Assembly (NCBI RefSeq): GCF_030269485.1
Contig: NZ_BSTL01000029.1
Location: 57,634 to 121,633, forward strand
Length of the DNA stretch: 64,000 bases
Reading direction: 5' to 3'
DNA from: Actinoplanes sp. NBRC 103695
GTDB taxonomy: Bacteria; Actinomycetota; Actinomycetes; Mycobacteriales; Micromonosporaceae
The position numbers and the translations under genes were made by a program. Below are positions 9,401 through 17,114 of the stretch, one piece after another (position 1 is the first letter of the stretch; each line of letters starts with the position of its first letter). The notes beneath the pieces were generated by a model. It saw only the letters and a list, made by a program, of their open reading frames with translations, did no database searches and was not told where the DNA came from.

Positions 9401-9739
9401 ACGGTGGCGGAGCTGCCCCGTACGCCCAGCGGCAAGCTGAGCCGTGCGTCGCTGCCCCGGCCGGACGACGACGCCGAATGGGCCGGCGCGGCGCGCTACG
9501 AGCCACCGGAAACCCCGCTGGAGCAGCACATCGCCGAGATCTGGGCCGAGGTGCTGTCGGTACCCCGGGTCTCCCGCCGGGACAACTTCTTCGAGCTCGG
9601 CGGCCACTCGCTGCTCGCTGTCGGCGTCGTCACCCGGCTGAGCGAGGTCACCGGGCGTACGGTCACCCTGCGTACCCTGTTCGAGGCGCCGGTCCTGGCC
9701 GACCTGGCCGCCCGGCTGAGCGATGCCGGGCCGCGATGA
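6452..9739 (+). CDS. NRPS1: docking-C-A-T module
   Basis: A 1095-aa peptide synthetase. It starts at GTG 6452 behind GGGGAGAAAGGG. Domains: an N-terminal TubC-like docking segment (residues about 3-50), condensation domain (66-490), adenylation domain (520-1000) and carrier domain with LGGHSLL (Ser about 1053). The C domain reads YHLVIDG, so the second, catalytic His is kept. The A domain has TSGSTGRPKG and YMVP...GKL motifs. My reading of the ten-residue code is D-I-Q-F-L-A-Q-L-G-K. The D-x-Q-F-x-A frame and the MPFVAL segment resemble proline-activating domains, but Gly replaces the final Val, which would make a larger pocket, so a 4-substituted proline or piperazate is a sensible guess. 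The docking segment implies it accepts a chain from another synthetase. Confidence 0.93.
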   Translation: MLAIHDFLEELRLAGVQLWLQDGRLRYRPAGGLDGARLAVLRERRDEVIAAMRADPAPRARPGTVPLSEHQQGMWFLEQMGVMGPAYSQTALYRVAGDLDVDALRSAVAEILRRHEILRTAFPARDGAGVQVVEPAGDPRFTFHDLSGRPAAEQEHWLDERKRAYAEHRFDIAEAANFRTELIRLAPADHVLVFHSYHLVIDGPSQAIFNHELRTLVTAYRTGIPAELPEPVMQYADYALWQAARDDGEAKRHLDYWTERLAGAPHTLDLPTDRPRPAVAEFAGGVVEVPVPAEVAGALRRLARQEQATMFTVLLTAFHTLLYRWSGQTDVSVGMIADGRAHPDVAGTIGHFVNPVVLRGDLAGQPTFTALLAQLKSRLLEALEHRHVPFDRLVAELRPQRDMSVQPLFQVLFTYLVAEPFELLDGLTVTAIEPADQKAMFDITLLASENEAGDLYVGMAYQKALFDRVSIERLAGYLVTLLSAVAAEPGVPIDDLPLMSAAQRREVIEDWNDTAHPFDDEICLHHLVERQAAATPDAVAAVFGDGELTYRDLDQRANALARHLRELGVGPDERVGIGLPRSLDLVVANLAVLKAGGACVPIDPTYPAARRELIAEDAALRLLIDPPMLARFGAPVSATGPADLACPANIAWVLYTSGSTGRPKGVAMSHRALHNQVQWQQRQGAGGRGRTLQWAALSFDIFYQEMLTTLSVGDTLVLVGEDVRHDFGRLLDVIDEQRIERIFMPFVALHGLTELAVRLDRVPRSLRAVLTAGEQLQATPAVRAFFARLPGCTLFNQYGPIEVHLGTSHQLDHHPERWPALPPIGRPFDNVRAYVLDPGLRPVPPGVAGELFIGGAAPARGYLGRPDLTAEKFLPDPFRTGERMYRTGDRVRWNPAGQLEFIGRFDHQVKVRGFRVEVAEIEAALTGCPGVKECAVAAHRYGVGDRRLVAYVVPDPGGAPSAAEMRAFLDTTLPDYMVPAVYLTVAELPRTPSGKLSRASLPRPDDDAEWAGAARYEPPETPLEQHIAEIWAEVLSVPRVSRRDNFFELGGHSLLAVGVVTRLSEVTGRTVTLRTLFEAPVLADLAARLSDAGPR

Positions 9740-10023
9740 CCAGCCAGCCGGCCGTCTTCTGCGTGGCCTGCCCGATTCGGCGGTTCCGGGTCGGCGCCTT
9801 CGACGTCGAGCACCGGCCCAAGGCGTCGACCCGGTTCGACCCGGCGACCGGGTCCCGCACGATCCCCGAGTCGGGCATCCCGGTCTGCGTGCACCCGGAG
9901 CGGATCGGGTTGCCGCCGGGGGCCTACGCGAGCGCGGGGGCGCCGCTGCCGTACCTGCGGAAGCTCTGGCTGCGGATCCGGCTCGCCCTGACCGTCACCA
10001 CCGGCCCCCGCGGGCGCTACTGA
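9736..10023 (+). CDS. Uncharacterised 95-aa protein coupled to NRPS1
   Basis: A 95-aa reading frame begins at an ATG that overlaps the NRPS1 stop (ATGA), the same coupling used by most genes here. It has a CVAC pair near the N-terminus, a central stretch with ESGIPVCVHPERIGLPPG and a basic C-terminus (LRKLWLRIRLAL). No membrane segment or signal peptide is seen and I do not recognise a family. The coupling and the normal-looking composition argue for a real gene. A role beside NRPS1 is possible but nothing more can be said. Confidence 0.5.
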   Translation: MTSQPAVFCVACPIRRFRVGAFDVEHRPKASTRFDPATGSRTIPESGIPVCVHPERIGLPPGAYASAGAPLPYLRKLWLRIRLALTVTTGPRGRY

Positions 10024-10042
10024 TTTGGACCTGGTGCTTTCG

Positions 10043-10141
10043 CCGGGGTGCCTGCTCACTCTCGCTGCCGCCAGTCGCGCTCGGCGCGGGTAAAGCCCGG
10101 CTGCAAGGCCCCCCGGGTGCCTGCTCACCCTTGCTGCCGCC
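10043..10141. repeat. Imperfect direct repeat in intergenic region
   Basis: Two copies of a roughly 29-bp element (about 10043-10072 and 10113-10141), each containing GGTGCCTGCTCAC followed by TTGCTGCCGCC or a close variant, lie between the convergent 95-aa ORF and the StrR-type gene. The remaining about 200 bp shows no gene. Confidence 0.5.
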
Positions 10142-10244
10142 GCTTGCGGCCGTGGCTGGGCGCGGTCGGTGGTAGGAGCAGGCGCGATTGGTAGGCGAGG
10201 CGAGCAGCGGTGGGGCAGGACGGTGTCCGGGGCCGAAAAGAGTC

Positions 10245-11180
10245 TTAGCCGGCCTGGTCGTCCTCGAGCCCCATCGCCAGCTGGATCCAGGCCGCCGCGC
10301 ACGACCGCGCCAGCGAGCCGAGGTTGAGCCGGGAGTGCGGCGGGATCCGGCCCAGCGAGAGCGGGATCTCGTCCGGCAGCAGCACCCGGGAACCGAGAAA
10401 ACGCAGCAGCACCCGGCCGGATTCGGTGTAGCGCAGGGACGGATCCCGCTGGATGACCTCCAGCAGCGACCGCAGCTCGTCGGACGGATCGTCCTCGGGC
10501 AGCCGCACGGTCATCTCCCGGTTCGCCTCGCGATCGGCCCGCTCCGGCCGGGTCCGGCGGTCCAGCACCGGGTCCTCGCCGGCCCGTATCCGGGCGCGGA
10601 CACTGCGGGCGGTCTCCACCGAGATGCCGGCGTCCCGGGCGATCCGGCGCAGCGTCGCCTCCGGATGGCTGGCGATCAGCTCGGCAGCGGCCTGCCGCCC
10701 GGCCGAGGCGTCGATCGGCCGGACCCGGCCGTCCTGGCCGATCCGCGCCTGGACCGGCGGCACGCCGATCTCGCGGCGCAGCGATCCGACGGTCTTCGCG
10801 GCCAGACCGGCGGTCACGGCGATGGTCCGGTCGGAGAGGTCCGGCCGGGCACGGATGATCCGGACCGCGGCCGCGCGCCGGTCGGTGAGCGTCAGCGGCA
10901 GCCCGTGCGACACATTGGACCGGACCGCGAGCAGGAACGCCTCGTCGTCGTCACCGTCGAAGAGGACCGCCGCGATCTCGGGCTCGCCGCGCAGCCGGGC
11001 CGCGGCGAGCCGGTGCATGCCGTCGATCACCCGCATGGTGGCCCGGTGCACCAGGATCGGGGGCAGGTCCGCCTCGGTCTGCGCCAGCGCTCGCGCGTGC
11101 GCCATGTCCACGCCCGCGGACCGGGGCGAATCGGCCTCGCGGATGGCCGAGATCGGCAACCGTACGACTGAGGTCACCAC
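10245..11180 (-). CDS. StrR/ParB-like pathway-specific regulator
   Basis: A 311-aa DNA-binding protein of the StrR type, whose N-terminal half is a ParB/Spo0J-like domain. It carries the family box MRVIDGMHRLAAARLRG near residue 50 and helix-turn-helix-like segments in the middle (LSDRTIAVTAGLAAKTVGSL and ATLRRIARDAGISVETARSV). StrR-type proteins such as StrR and the glycopeptide-cluster activators switch on biosynthetic operons by binding inverted repeats near promoters. It lies downstream of the Aat-like gene in the same direction, separated by 56 bp. It is probably the cluster's main activator. Confidence 0.85.
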   Translation of the reverse strand: MVTSVVRLPISAIREADSPRSAGVDMAHARALAQTEADLPPILVHRATMRVIDGMHRLAAARLRGEPEIAAVLFDGDDDEAFLLAVRSNVSHGLPLTLTDRRAAAVRIIRARPDLSDRTIAVTAGLAAKTVGSLRREIGVPPVQARIGQDGRVRPIDASAGRQAAAELIASHPEATLRRIARDAGISVETARSVRARIRAGEDPVLDRRTRPERADREANREMTVRLPEDDPSDELRSLLEVIQRDPSLRYTESGRVLLRFLGSRVLLPDEIPLSLGRIPPHSRLNLGSLARSCAAAWIQLAMGLEDDQAG

Positions 11181-11236
11181 CCCATCCTGAGCACGCCGCC
11201 GGACGCGGGGGACTCACCTGTTTAGGGGTCAGCCGA

Positions 11237-11992
11237 TCACCCGGCGGGCGTGCGCAGGAATCCCAGGCGGCGAACCTCCTCGGCGCCGTCGGCGGGCCGG
11301 ACCGGATCGCCGCCCCGGGCCAGCGCGGCCAGGAAGTCCGGCCGCGGCACCGGCCCGGCGCCGCGCTGCTGGTTCAGCTCGCTGTCCCACTCGACGTCCA
11401 GCAGCGTCACGCCGGTGCCGAGCAGCCGGTACTCGAGGTCGAGCAGTGCCACCTTCGAAGCGTTGGCCCGCCGGTGGAAACAGGTCTCGAGCGCGAAGAC
11501 CGTGCCGGTGCCGACCCCGACGGCACCGCCGATCAACTCGTCGCCGTCCCACACCTCCACGCTGTGCGCCCAGCCCTGCTTGTGCAGCTCCACCATGCAC
11601 TCGCACAGCTCGCCGGTCAGCCACTCGGGGGTGCGGTCGCGACGGCACTCGTCGAGCACCAGGTCGAAGCACCGGTTGACGGTGGTGGTCCACGGCAGCC
11701 GGTTACGCAACAGCTTCATGAGACTGCGTGGTTTGGTCAGTCGTCCGTACGGGATGACCGGGCGAGGGTCGGGCGACCACCAGGTCAGCGCGTACGGGTC
11801 GGGGAGCGGGGAATCGAGCACCGCGGTCGTGCCGGCGGCGACCGAGTCCTCGTACAGGAAATGGTTGGCCTCGATCTCGGCCCCGGACGCCGCCGGCATC
11901 GGGAAGGCGCCGTGCCGGTAACCGCCGAGAACCGTGGCCGCCTCGATCCGCCCGCCGATCGCGACCGGCAGGTCGGCCGGTGCACCATCCAT
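11237..11992 (-). CDS. aat: Leucyl/phenylalanyl-tRNA--protein transferase-like enzyme
   Basis: Aat enzymes move Leu or Phe from aminoacyl-tRNA to the N-terminus of an acceptor. The family signature WWSPDPRPVIP is present near residue 70, preceded by GYRHGAFPMP and followed by the GNAT-fold half with AHSVEVWDGDELIGGAVGV. I start at ATG 11992 (MDGAPADLP, 251 aa). A GTG at 12031 is an alternative, and the open frame to 12103 overlaps the divergent thioesterase gene. It can be the housekeeping N-end-rule enzyme. Its position between a pathway regulator and a thioesterase also allows tRNA-dependent addition of an amino acid to the peptide, which is inference. Confidence 0.85.
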   Translation of the reverse strand: MDGAPADLPVAIGGRIEAATVLGGYRHGAFPMPAASGAEIEANHFLYEDSVAAGTTAVLDSPLPDPYALTWWSPDPRPVIPYGRLTKPRSLMKLLRNRLPWTTTVNRCFDLVLDECRRDRTPEWLTGELCECMVELHKQGWAHSVEVWDGDELIGGAVGVGTGTVFALETCFHRRANASKVALLDLEYRLLGTGVTLLDVEWDSELNQQRGAGPVPRPDFLAALARGGDPVRPADGAEEVRRLGFLRTPAG

Positions 11993-12074
11993 GCCGAGTC
12001 CGTCCCAGACGCATCCCTCGCAATCAGCCACGTCCGGATTGTGGCCTGAAGACCGTGACTGACGGGAGTCCCCG

Positions 12075-12842
12075 ATGACCGTACCCACGACAATGGACAC
12101 CAACGGCGCGTCGGCGCGCTGGCTGCGCCGGCCACACCCGCGCCCGGAGCCGTCGGCCCGCCTCGTCTGCCTGCCGCACGCCGGCGGCTCGGCCGGCGCC
12201 TACAACTCCTGGCCGGCGCGGCTGCCGGCCAGGATCGAACTGGTCGCCGTGCAGTATCCCGGGCGGCAGGACCGGCTGGCCGAGCCCTGCGCGCGGTCCG
12301 TGACCGAGATCGCCGACGCGCTCGTCCCGGCGCTCGCCGGGCTCGCCGACCAGCCGCTGTACCTGTTCGGGCACAGCATGGGCGCTCTGGTCGCCTACGA
12401 GCTCGCGATCCGCCTGGAGAGCGGTGGCGGGCCGGACCCGGCCGGACTGTTCGTCTCCGGTCAGCTGGCGCCGCACCGGTTCTCGCCACCGCCGGAGGGA
12501 GCGCTCGACGATGCAGGCGTCGAGGCGGAGGCGCGGGCGTCCGGCTGGAGCGACCCGATGGTGTTCGACCACCCGGAGCTGCGCGAGCTCGTGCTTCCGG
12601 CGTTGCTGGCCGACGTCCGGGCGGCGCTGTCCTACCACCGTCCCGATCCGGTGCGGCTCCGGTGCCCGATCGCCGCGTACGGCGGCACCGGCGACCCCGG
12701 CGACGTCACGGCCGAGCTGACCGCCTGGGGTGAGACGACCACCGGCCCGTCCGCCTGGCGGGCGTTCGACGGCGACCACTTCTACCTCCAGGCCCGGGAG
12801 GCCGAGCTGATCGCCGACATCCTGTCCCGGATGTCTAACTGA
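12075..12842 (+). CDS. Type II thioesterase
   Basis: A 255-aa alpha/beta-hydrolase that removes wrong or stalled acyl groups from carrier domains. The serine elbow GHSMG is at about residues 99-103, after the N-terminal family motif CLPHAGGSAGAY, and the catalytic His is in GDHFYL near the C-terminus. The start ATG 12075 follows GGGAG. It heads the short operon thioesterase, desaturase, ATP-grasp, LVIVD protein. The thioesterase fused to NRPS3 is separate and is presumed to release the product. Confidence 0.93.
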   Translation: MTVPTTMDTNGASARWLRRPHPRPEPSARLVCLPHAGGSAGAYNSWPARLPARIELVAVQYPGRQDRLAEPCARSVTEIADALVPALAGLADQPLYLFGHSMGALVAYELAIRLESGGGPDPAGLFVSGQLAPHRFSPPPEGALDDAGVEAEARASGWSDPMVFDHPELRELVLPALLADVRAALSYHRPDPVRLRCPIAAYGGTGDPGDVTAELTAWGETTTGPSAWRAFDGDHFYLQAREAELIADILSRMSN

Positions 12843-12865
12843 GGAGAGTCATCAGTTGGACACCC

Positions 12866-13903
12866 GTGACCGAAGGGACTTCAGGCGTGAGCAACGCGGA
12901 TCTCGCGGAGCGGTACCGCTTCGCGCCGGACATCCTGGCCGAGGTCCGGAGGGCGTCCCGGCCGGACAACTGGCACGGGCCGCTGGAAGCCGTCCGGCAC
13001 TGGGTCTGGATCGCCCTCTGGTGCGCGGCCACGGTGCTGACGTGGCGGCACGCCCCCTGGTGGGCGGCGGCTCTCGTCTACGTCGCGGCGGCGTTCTTCA
13101 TCGGCGGCCGGCAGCGAGGCATCGCCGGGATGCTGCACATGGCCACGCACCGGGCGTTCATGGCCGACCGCCGCATCGGCAGCGTGATCGGGGCGGTCCT
13201 CGGTGGATACCCGGTGCTGCAGAGCTACACCGGTTACCGGGCCTCGCATCTCGGCGAGCACCACGGCCGCCTGGGCGACCCCGACCGTGACCCGGACTAC
13301 CAGCAGTACCGGGACAACGGCCTGTGCGGCGACGACCTGAGCCGCAAGGCGTTGCGCCGTTATCTGCGCAGCGTGGTGACGCCGAAGGCGACCGCCTCGT
13401 ACGTCATGTACCTGCTGCGGCACCGGATCGTCGCGGCCGGCGAGACCGTGGGGGAGCGGGCTCTGCGCGTGGTGCTGCTGGCAGGCGTGCTGGCCTGGGC
13501 CGTGCTGGCCGGTTGGTGGCCGTGGCTGCTGCTGTTGTGGTTCGTGCCGTTGGTCACCACCCAGGTCTGGATCGGCGCGGTGGCCGAGCTGATGGAGCAT
13601 TTCCCGATCATCGAGACGAATCCCAGGATGGACATCTACATGACCTGGAACCGCGTCTACGGCTTCCCGACCCGGTTTCTGCTGGGCGAGATCGACGGCG
13701 AGGGCTTCCACCTGGTCCACCATCTCTTTCCCCGGACGCCGATGTGGCAGCTGCGGGAGGTCGACGCGATCCTGCGGCGTGACCCGGTGTACGCGGCGCT
13801 GCCCCGGCTGGGCGGCGCGCTGGGCGGTCTGGAGCACATCTACCGCTCGCTGCCGCCGAGCCCCGGCCAGAAACGCGCCGGCACCGTCCTCGAAAGCGCA
13901 TGA
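12866..13903 (+). CDS. Membrane di-iron desaturase/hydroxylase (first copy)
   Basis: A fatty-acid-desaturase-superfamily protein of about 345 aa with hydrophobic segments at about residues 45-85 and 190-230. Its three His boxes are HMATH, HLGEHH and a C-terminal HLVHH, the ligand set for a non-haem di-iron centre. Members desaturate or hydroxylate lipids, and some act on small molecules or carrier-bound residues. GTG 12866 is used; GTG 12887 behind AAGGGA is an alternative. It overlaps the following ATP-grasp gene by ATGA, so it is likely a pathway tailoring enzyme. Its sequence is quite different from the second desaturase at 22990. Confidence 0.8.
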   Translation: MTEGTSGVSNADLAERYRFAPDILAEVRRASRPDNWHGPLEAVRHWVWIALWCAATVLTWRHAPWWAAALVYVAAAFFIGGRQRGIAGMLHMATHRAFMADRRIGSVIGAVLGGYPVLQSYTGYRASHLGEHHGRLGDPDRDPDYQQYRDNGLCGDDLSRKALRRYLRSVVTPKATASYVMYLLRHRIVAAGETVGERALRVVLLAGVLAWAVLAGWWPWLLLLWFVPLVTTQVWIGAVAELMEHFPIIETNPRMDIYMTWNRVYGFPTRFLLGEIDGEGFHLVHHLFPRTPMWQLREVDAILRRDPVYAALPRLGGALGGLEHIYRSLPPSPGQKRAGTVLESA

Positions 13904-15132
13904 CCGGCCCGGTGGTCGTGGTCTACACGGCCGGCGCCGCCACCCCGATCGAGCTGGCCGCCGACGCCGAGGACCACGAGCTGCTGTTCGCCGCGCCCGT
14001 CGGCGACCTGCCGGAGGGGCTGGCCGAGCTGCTGGCGGTGGTCGGCCGGCTCGTCGACGTGACCGACGAGGCGGCCGGGGCCGCCGCGCTGGCCGCCCAT
14101 CGGCCGGCCGGCATCGTGGCGTTCTCCGACCGCGATCTGCCGCTGGCGTCGCGGTTGGCGGCCCGCCTGGGCCTGCGCTACCACTCGGAAAACACGATGT
14201 GCGCGGCCACCGAGAAGGACATCCAGCGGGAACTGTTCCGCGCGGCCGGGTTGCGGGTGCCGCGGGTCCGCGTGATCGACCGGCCCGGGCAGGTGGTGGA
14301 CGCCTTGGCCGCGGTGGGCGCACCGGCCGTGCTCAAACCGGTCCGGGGCGCGTCCAGCCGGCACGTGTACCGCCTGGACGGCCCGCAGGACGCGCTGCGG
14401 CACGCCACCGGCGCGTTCGCCACGGGCGAGGCCGAGCGGTACGTGGTGGAGGAGATGCTGGTCGGCTGCCCGTCGGTCGCCGGGCCGGACGTCGGCGACT
14501 ACGTCTCGGTCGAGATGCTGTTCTTCCACGGCGAGGTCGTCTACCGGATGCTCATCTCGCGGCTGCCGCTGCGGGAACCGTTCCGGGAGACCGGCTTCTT
14601 CGTGCCCGGCCTCCTGCCCGCCGACGTCGAGCACGAGGCCTACCGGATCACCGAGGCGGCCTGCCGGGCCCTCGGCGTCGAGGACGGCTGGAACAACGTC
14701 GAGCTGAAGCTGACCGCCGACGGTCCGGTGGTGATCGAGGTGAACGCCCGCCTGGGCGGTTACGTCGCGGCCATGCTCTACCGCTCGTACGGCGTGGAAG
14801 CCGTCAGGATGGCGTTCGACGTGGCCGTCGGTCGCCGCCCGGCCGTGCCCGCCGGCCCGGCCGCCGCGGTCGCCTTCTGCTACCAGATCCTGCCACCGGT
14901 GGGCGACTGGCGGCTCGAGTCCTGGGGGAGGGTGGCCGAGCTCGAGGACCACCCCGGCATCCTCTCGGTCGTGCTCGCCGCCGGCCTCGGCGACCGGATG
15001 GACTGGCGGCTGGGCAGCCAGGGCGCGATCGGGGTGGTGGAGGGGCTGGCCGACCGGCCGGAGGCGGTGCTCGCCAGTGTCCGCGCGATCGAGAAGACGA
15101 TCGCCGACCAGGTGGTCTTCAGCCCATGGTGA
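13900..15132 (+). CDS. ATP-grasp carboxylate-amine ligase
   Basis: A 410-aa ATP-grasp enzyme of the L-amino-acid-ligase/carbamoyl-phosphate-synthase-like group. It couples a carboxylate to an amine through an acyl phosphate. Visible parts are the pre-ATP-grasp domain (1-100), the grasp lysine region GAPAVLKPVRGASSRHVY near residue 145, the acid-rich segment VVEEMLVG and the metal-binding VVIEVNARLGGY near residue 285. It is coupled to the desaturase upstream (ATGA) and nearly overlaps the next gene. It could form an amide bond outside the NRPS line, for example capping the peptide. The substrates are unknown. Confidence 0.85.
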   Translation: MTGPVVVVYTAGAATPIELAADAEDHELLFAAPVGDLPEGLAELLAVVGRLVDVTDEAAGAAALAAHRPAGIVAFSDRDLPLASRLAARLGLRYHSENTMCAATEKDIQRELFRAAGLRVPRVRVIDRPGQVVDALAAVGAPAVLKPVRGASSRHVYRLDGPQDALRHATGAFATGEAERYVVEEMLVGCPSVAGPDVGDYVSVEMLFFHGEVVYRMLISRLPLREPFRETGFFVPGLLPADVEHEAYRITEAACRALGVEDGWNNVELKLTADGPVVIEVNARLGGYVAAMLYRSYGVEAVRMAFDVAVGRRPAVPAGPAAAVAFCYQILPPVGDWRLESWGRVAELEDHPGILSVVLAAGLGDRMDWRLGSQGAIGVVEGLADRPEAVLASVRAIEKTIADQVVFSPW

Positions 15133-15152
15133 CCGAGGATCAGGGAGATCTC

Positions 15153-16928
15153 ATGCTGGAAGAAGGACGGCTGCCGGCCATCGCGCACGGGGTGCGGCTG
15201 GTGGGCCGGGCGCAGGTCAACAACCCGTCGGGGGCGGGCCTCGAGCGGCACATCGCGGACCTGGCCGCATACGGCGACCACGCGTTCCTGACGGCGTACC
15301 GGGAGCCGACGTGCGAGCGGACCGGTGCGTACGTCATCGACATCAGTGATCCGGAGAAGCCCTTCGAGGTCGAGAGCGCGTTCATGGAGACCACGCCGGG
15401 CAACTATGTCGGCGAGGGCCCGAGCGTGATCGAGATCGACAACGAGCACTTCCGCGGCCCGTTGTTCATCCACCCCAACGAGATCTACGCCCAGGCCCAC
15501 GCGCCGGACCCGACCGGCCCGCGTCAGCGCGGGGGCATCAACATCTGGGACATCACCGATCCGGAGCATCCCGAGCTTCTGGCCGCACACGCCGGCGACT
15601 ACACCGACGCCGGTGGGGCGACGGTCTCCCAGGCCGTGGAGGTGTACTTCACCTGCGCCTGGACAAATACCGCCACCGGCCGCGCGTACGCCGGTCTGGT
15701 GGACGTCACGACGGCGAACGACACCTGTGTGCTGGACATCACCGACCCCCGCAACCCCGTTCTGGTCAACGCCTTCGATCTGAAGGCGGCGCCGTTCGGC
15801 GTCACCCAGGACATCTCGAAGGGTCTCACCTCGGTGTTCGGGCACGCGCTGACGGTGCGGGCGGTCGGCGACCGGTACGTCATGGCGGTGTCGTACTGGG
15901 ACGGCGGATACGTACTTCTCGACGTGACCGATCCGGCGCCGGGCCGTGTCTCGCTGATCGCCCGGTCGGAGCACGCCGAGTTCGACGAGGAACGGGCCAA
16001 GCACGGGCAGCAGTCCCCGCCCAAGGGTGGCGCCGAGCACAGCGACCTCTCGCCCGACGCCCGGTTCCTGGTCGGCGCCGACGAGGACATCAACCGGTAC
16101 CGCCTGCTCGGCACCATCACGTCGGGCCCGTACGCCGGCACCGGGTACACCGCGGCCTGGAGCCCGGGTGCGGGACCGGTCGACACCGGGACCGCCATCT
16201 CCGGCACGCCGACCTTCGTCGGCTTCGGCTGCCCGGGCACGGTCCAGCCCGGGTCCGGCATCGCGCTGATCGAGCGCAACGTGTCGATCCTGACCGCCGG
16301 GTCGGCCCCGGGCTGCTCGTTCCAGGAGAAGCTGGACGCCGTGGCCGAGGCCGGTTACGACGCCGCCATCATCTTCAACCACCTGGGCCCGGACGCCCTC
16401 CAGCAGTTCCCGACGTCGGCCCTGGGCAAGATCCCGCTGATGTTCGTCAACCGCCTGACCGGCCTGAAACTGCTCGGGGTGCCCGGCGTGACCGAGGAGA
16501 CGGCAGGCGCCACCGAGACACCGGCCGCGCCCACGCTCTCCTCGACCGAGATCCGGGCGGTGTTCGACGGCTGGGGTTACCTCCGGCTGTTCCGGACCGA
16601 GATCCCGCCCGGCGGCGGCGCCGGCTCGATGACGCAGATCGGCACCTACGCCATCCCCGAGTCGCAGGACCCGAGGTTCGCCGCCGGGTTCGGCGACCTC
16701 ACGGCCTCCCACGTGGCGATCGACCCGGACCGCAGGTTGGTCTACGCCACCTTCTACGCGGGCGGTCTGCGGGTGCTCGAGTACGGCGACGACGGCCTGC
16801 GGGAGGTCGGCGCCTTCCGGGAGCCCGGCAACGACTTCCTGGGCGTGGTGCGCCACCGGATCGGCGACAAGCACTACCTGCTGGTCACCGACCGGAACTA
16901 CGGCCTCTACATCCTCGAGGTCCTCTGA
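15153..16928 (+). CDS. LVIVD-repeat protein with inserted PA domain
   Basis: A 591-aa protein with beta-propeller-like LVIVD repeats, seen as recurring segments ending in VxDIxDPxxP (YVIDISDPEKP, INIWDITDPEHP, CVLDITDPRNP). A protease-associated (PA) domain is inserted at about residues 370-450, with VSILTAGSAPGCSFQEKLDA and AAIIFNH. I choose ATG 15153 because AGGGAG lies just upstream; ATG 15126 would overlap the ATP-grasp gene. No signal peptide or membrane segment is visible, although many relatives are secreted. No enzymatic residues can be named, so it may be a binding or scaffold protein. It ends at a strong hairpin. Confidence 0.6.
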   Translation: MLEEGRLPAIAHGVRLVGRAQVNNPSGAGLERHIADLAAYGDHAFLTAYREPTCERTGAYVIDISDPEKPFEVESAFMETTPGNYVGEGPSVIEIDNEHFRGPLFIHPNEIYAQAHAPDPTGPRQRGGINIWDITDPEHPELLAAHAGDYTDAGGATVSQAVEVYFTCAWTNTATGRAYAGLVDVTTANDTCVLDITDPRNPVLVNAFDLKAAPFGVTQDISKGLTSVFGHALTVRAVGDRYVMAVSYWDGGYVLLDVTDPAPGRVSLIARSEHAEFDEERAKHGQQSPPKGGAEHSDLSPDARFLVGADEDINRYRLLGTITSGPYAGTGYTAAWSPGAGPVDTGTAISGTPTFVGFGCPGTVQPGSGIALIERNVSILTAGSAPGCSFQEKLDAVAEAGYDAAIIFNHLGPDALQQFPTSALGKIPLMFVNRLTGLKLLGVPGVTEETAGATETPAAPTLSSTEIRAVFDGWGYLRLFRTEIPPGGGAGSMTQIGTYAIPESQDPRFAAGFGDLTASHVAIDPDRRLVYATFYAGGLRVLEYGDDGLREVGAFREPGNDFLGVVRHRIGDKHYLLVTDRNYGLYILEVL

Positions 16929-16937
16929 GCGGACGAC

Positions 16938-16967
16938 GATGGCGCGCCCCTTAGGGGACGCGCCATC
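16938..16967. terminator. Bidirectional hairpin terminator
   Basis: GATGGCGCG-CCCC pairs with GGGG-A-CGCGCCATC around a TTA loop, giving a 13-bp stem with one bulged A. It lies between the LVIVD gene (+) and the convergent 41-aa ORF (-), so it can end both transcripts. Confidence 0.8.
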
Positions 16968-16969
16968 GT

Positions 16970-17095
16970 TCACGACCAGTAGCTCTGCCGGCCCGGTGAC
17001 CAGTGCCGGCGCATCGGATCCCGGATGACCCGGGCGACCAGGCCGGCTGGGACCACGAGCAGGACGTAGGCGATGGTGAGCAGGGCTCTGCGCAT
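16970..17095 (-). CDS. 41-aa SxtJ-like membrane microprotein
   Basis: A 41-codon reading frame with ATG at 17095 and AAGGATC upstream, 19 bp after the carbamoyltransferase stop. It reads as one membrane segment (LLTIAYVLLVVPAGLVARV) followed by a conserved-looking tail, RDPMRRHWSPGRQSYWS. That tail resembles the C-terminus of SxtJ-family proteins (a DP...SYW pattern), which sit beside carbamoyltransferases, as in the saxitoxin cluster. The protein is far shorter than SxtJ and lacks its first membrane part. Standard gene callers would miss it. A partner or membrane tether for the carbamoyltransferase is my inference. Confidence 0.7.
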   Translation of the reverse strand: MRRALLTIAYVLLVVPAGLVARVIRDPMRRHWSPGRQSYWS

Positions 17096-17114
17096 CAAGG
17101 GATCCTTCGTGGAG

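Noticed and set aside
13779..16928. A single 1049-codon frame joining the ATP-grasp and LVIVD regions
   Set aside because: Its first about 450 codons are an out-of-frame reading of the ATP-grasp gene; only the part from about 15126 or 15153 is real.
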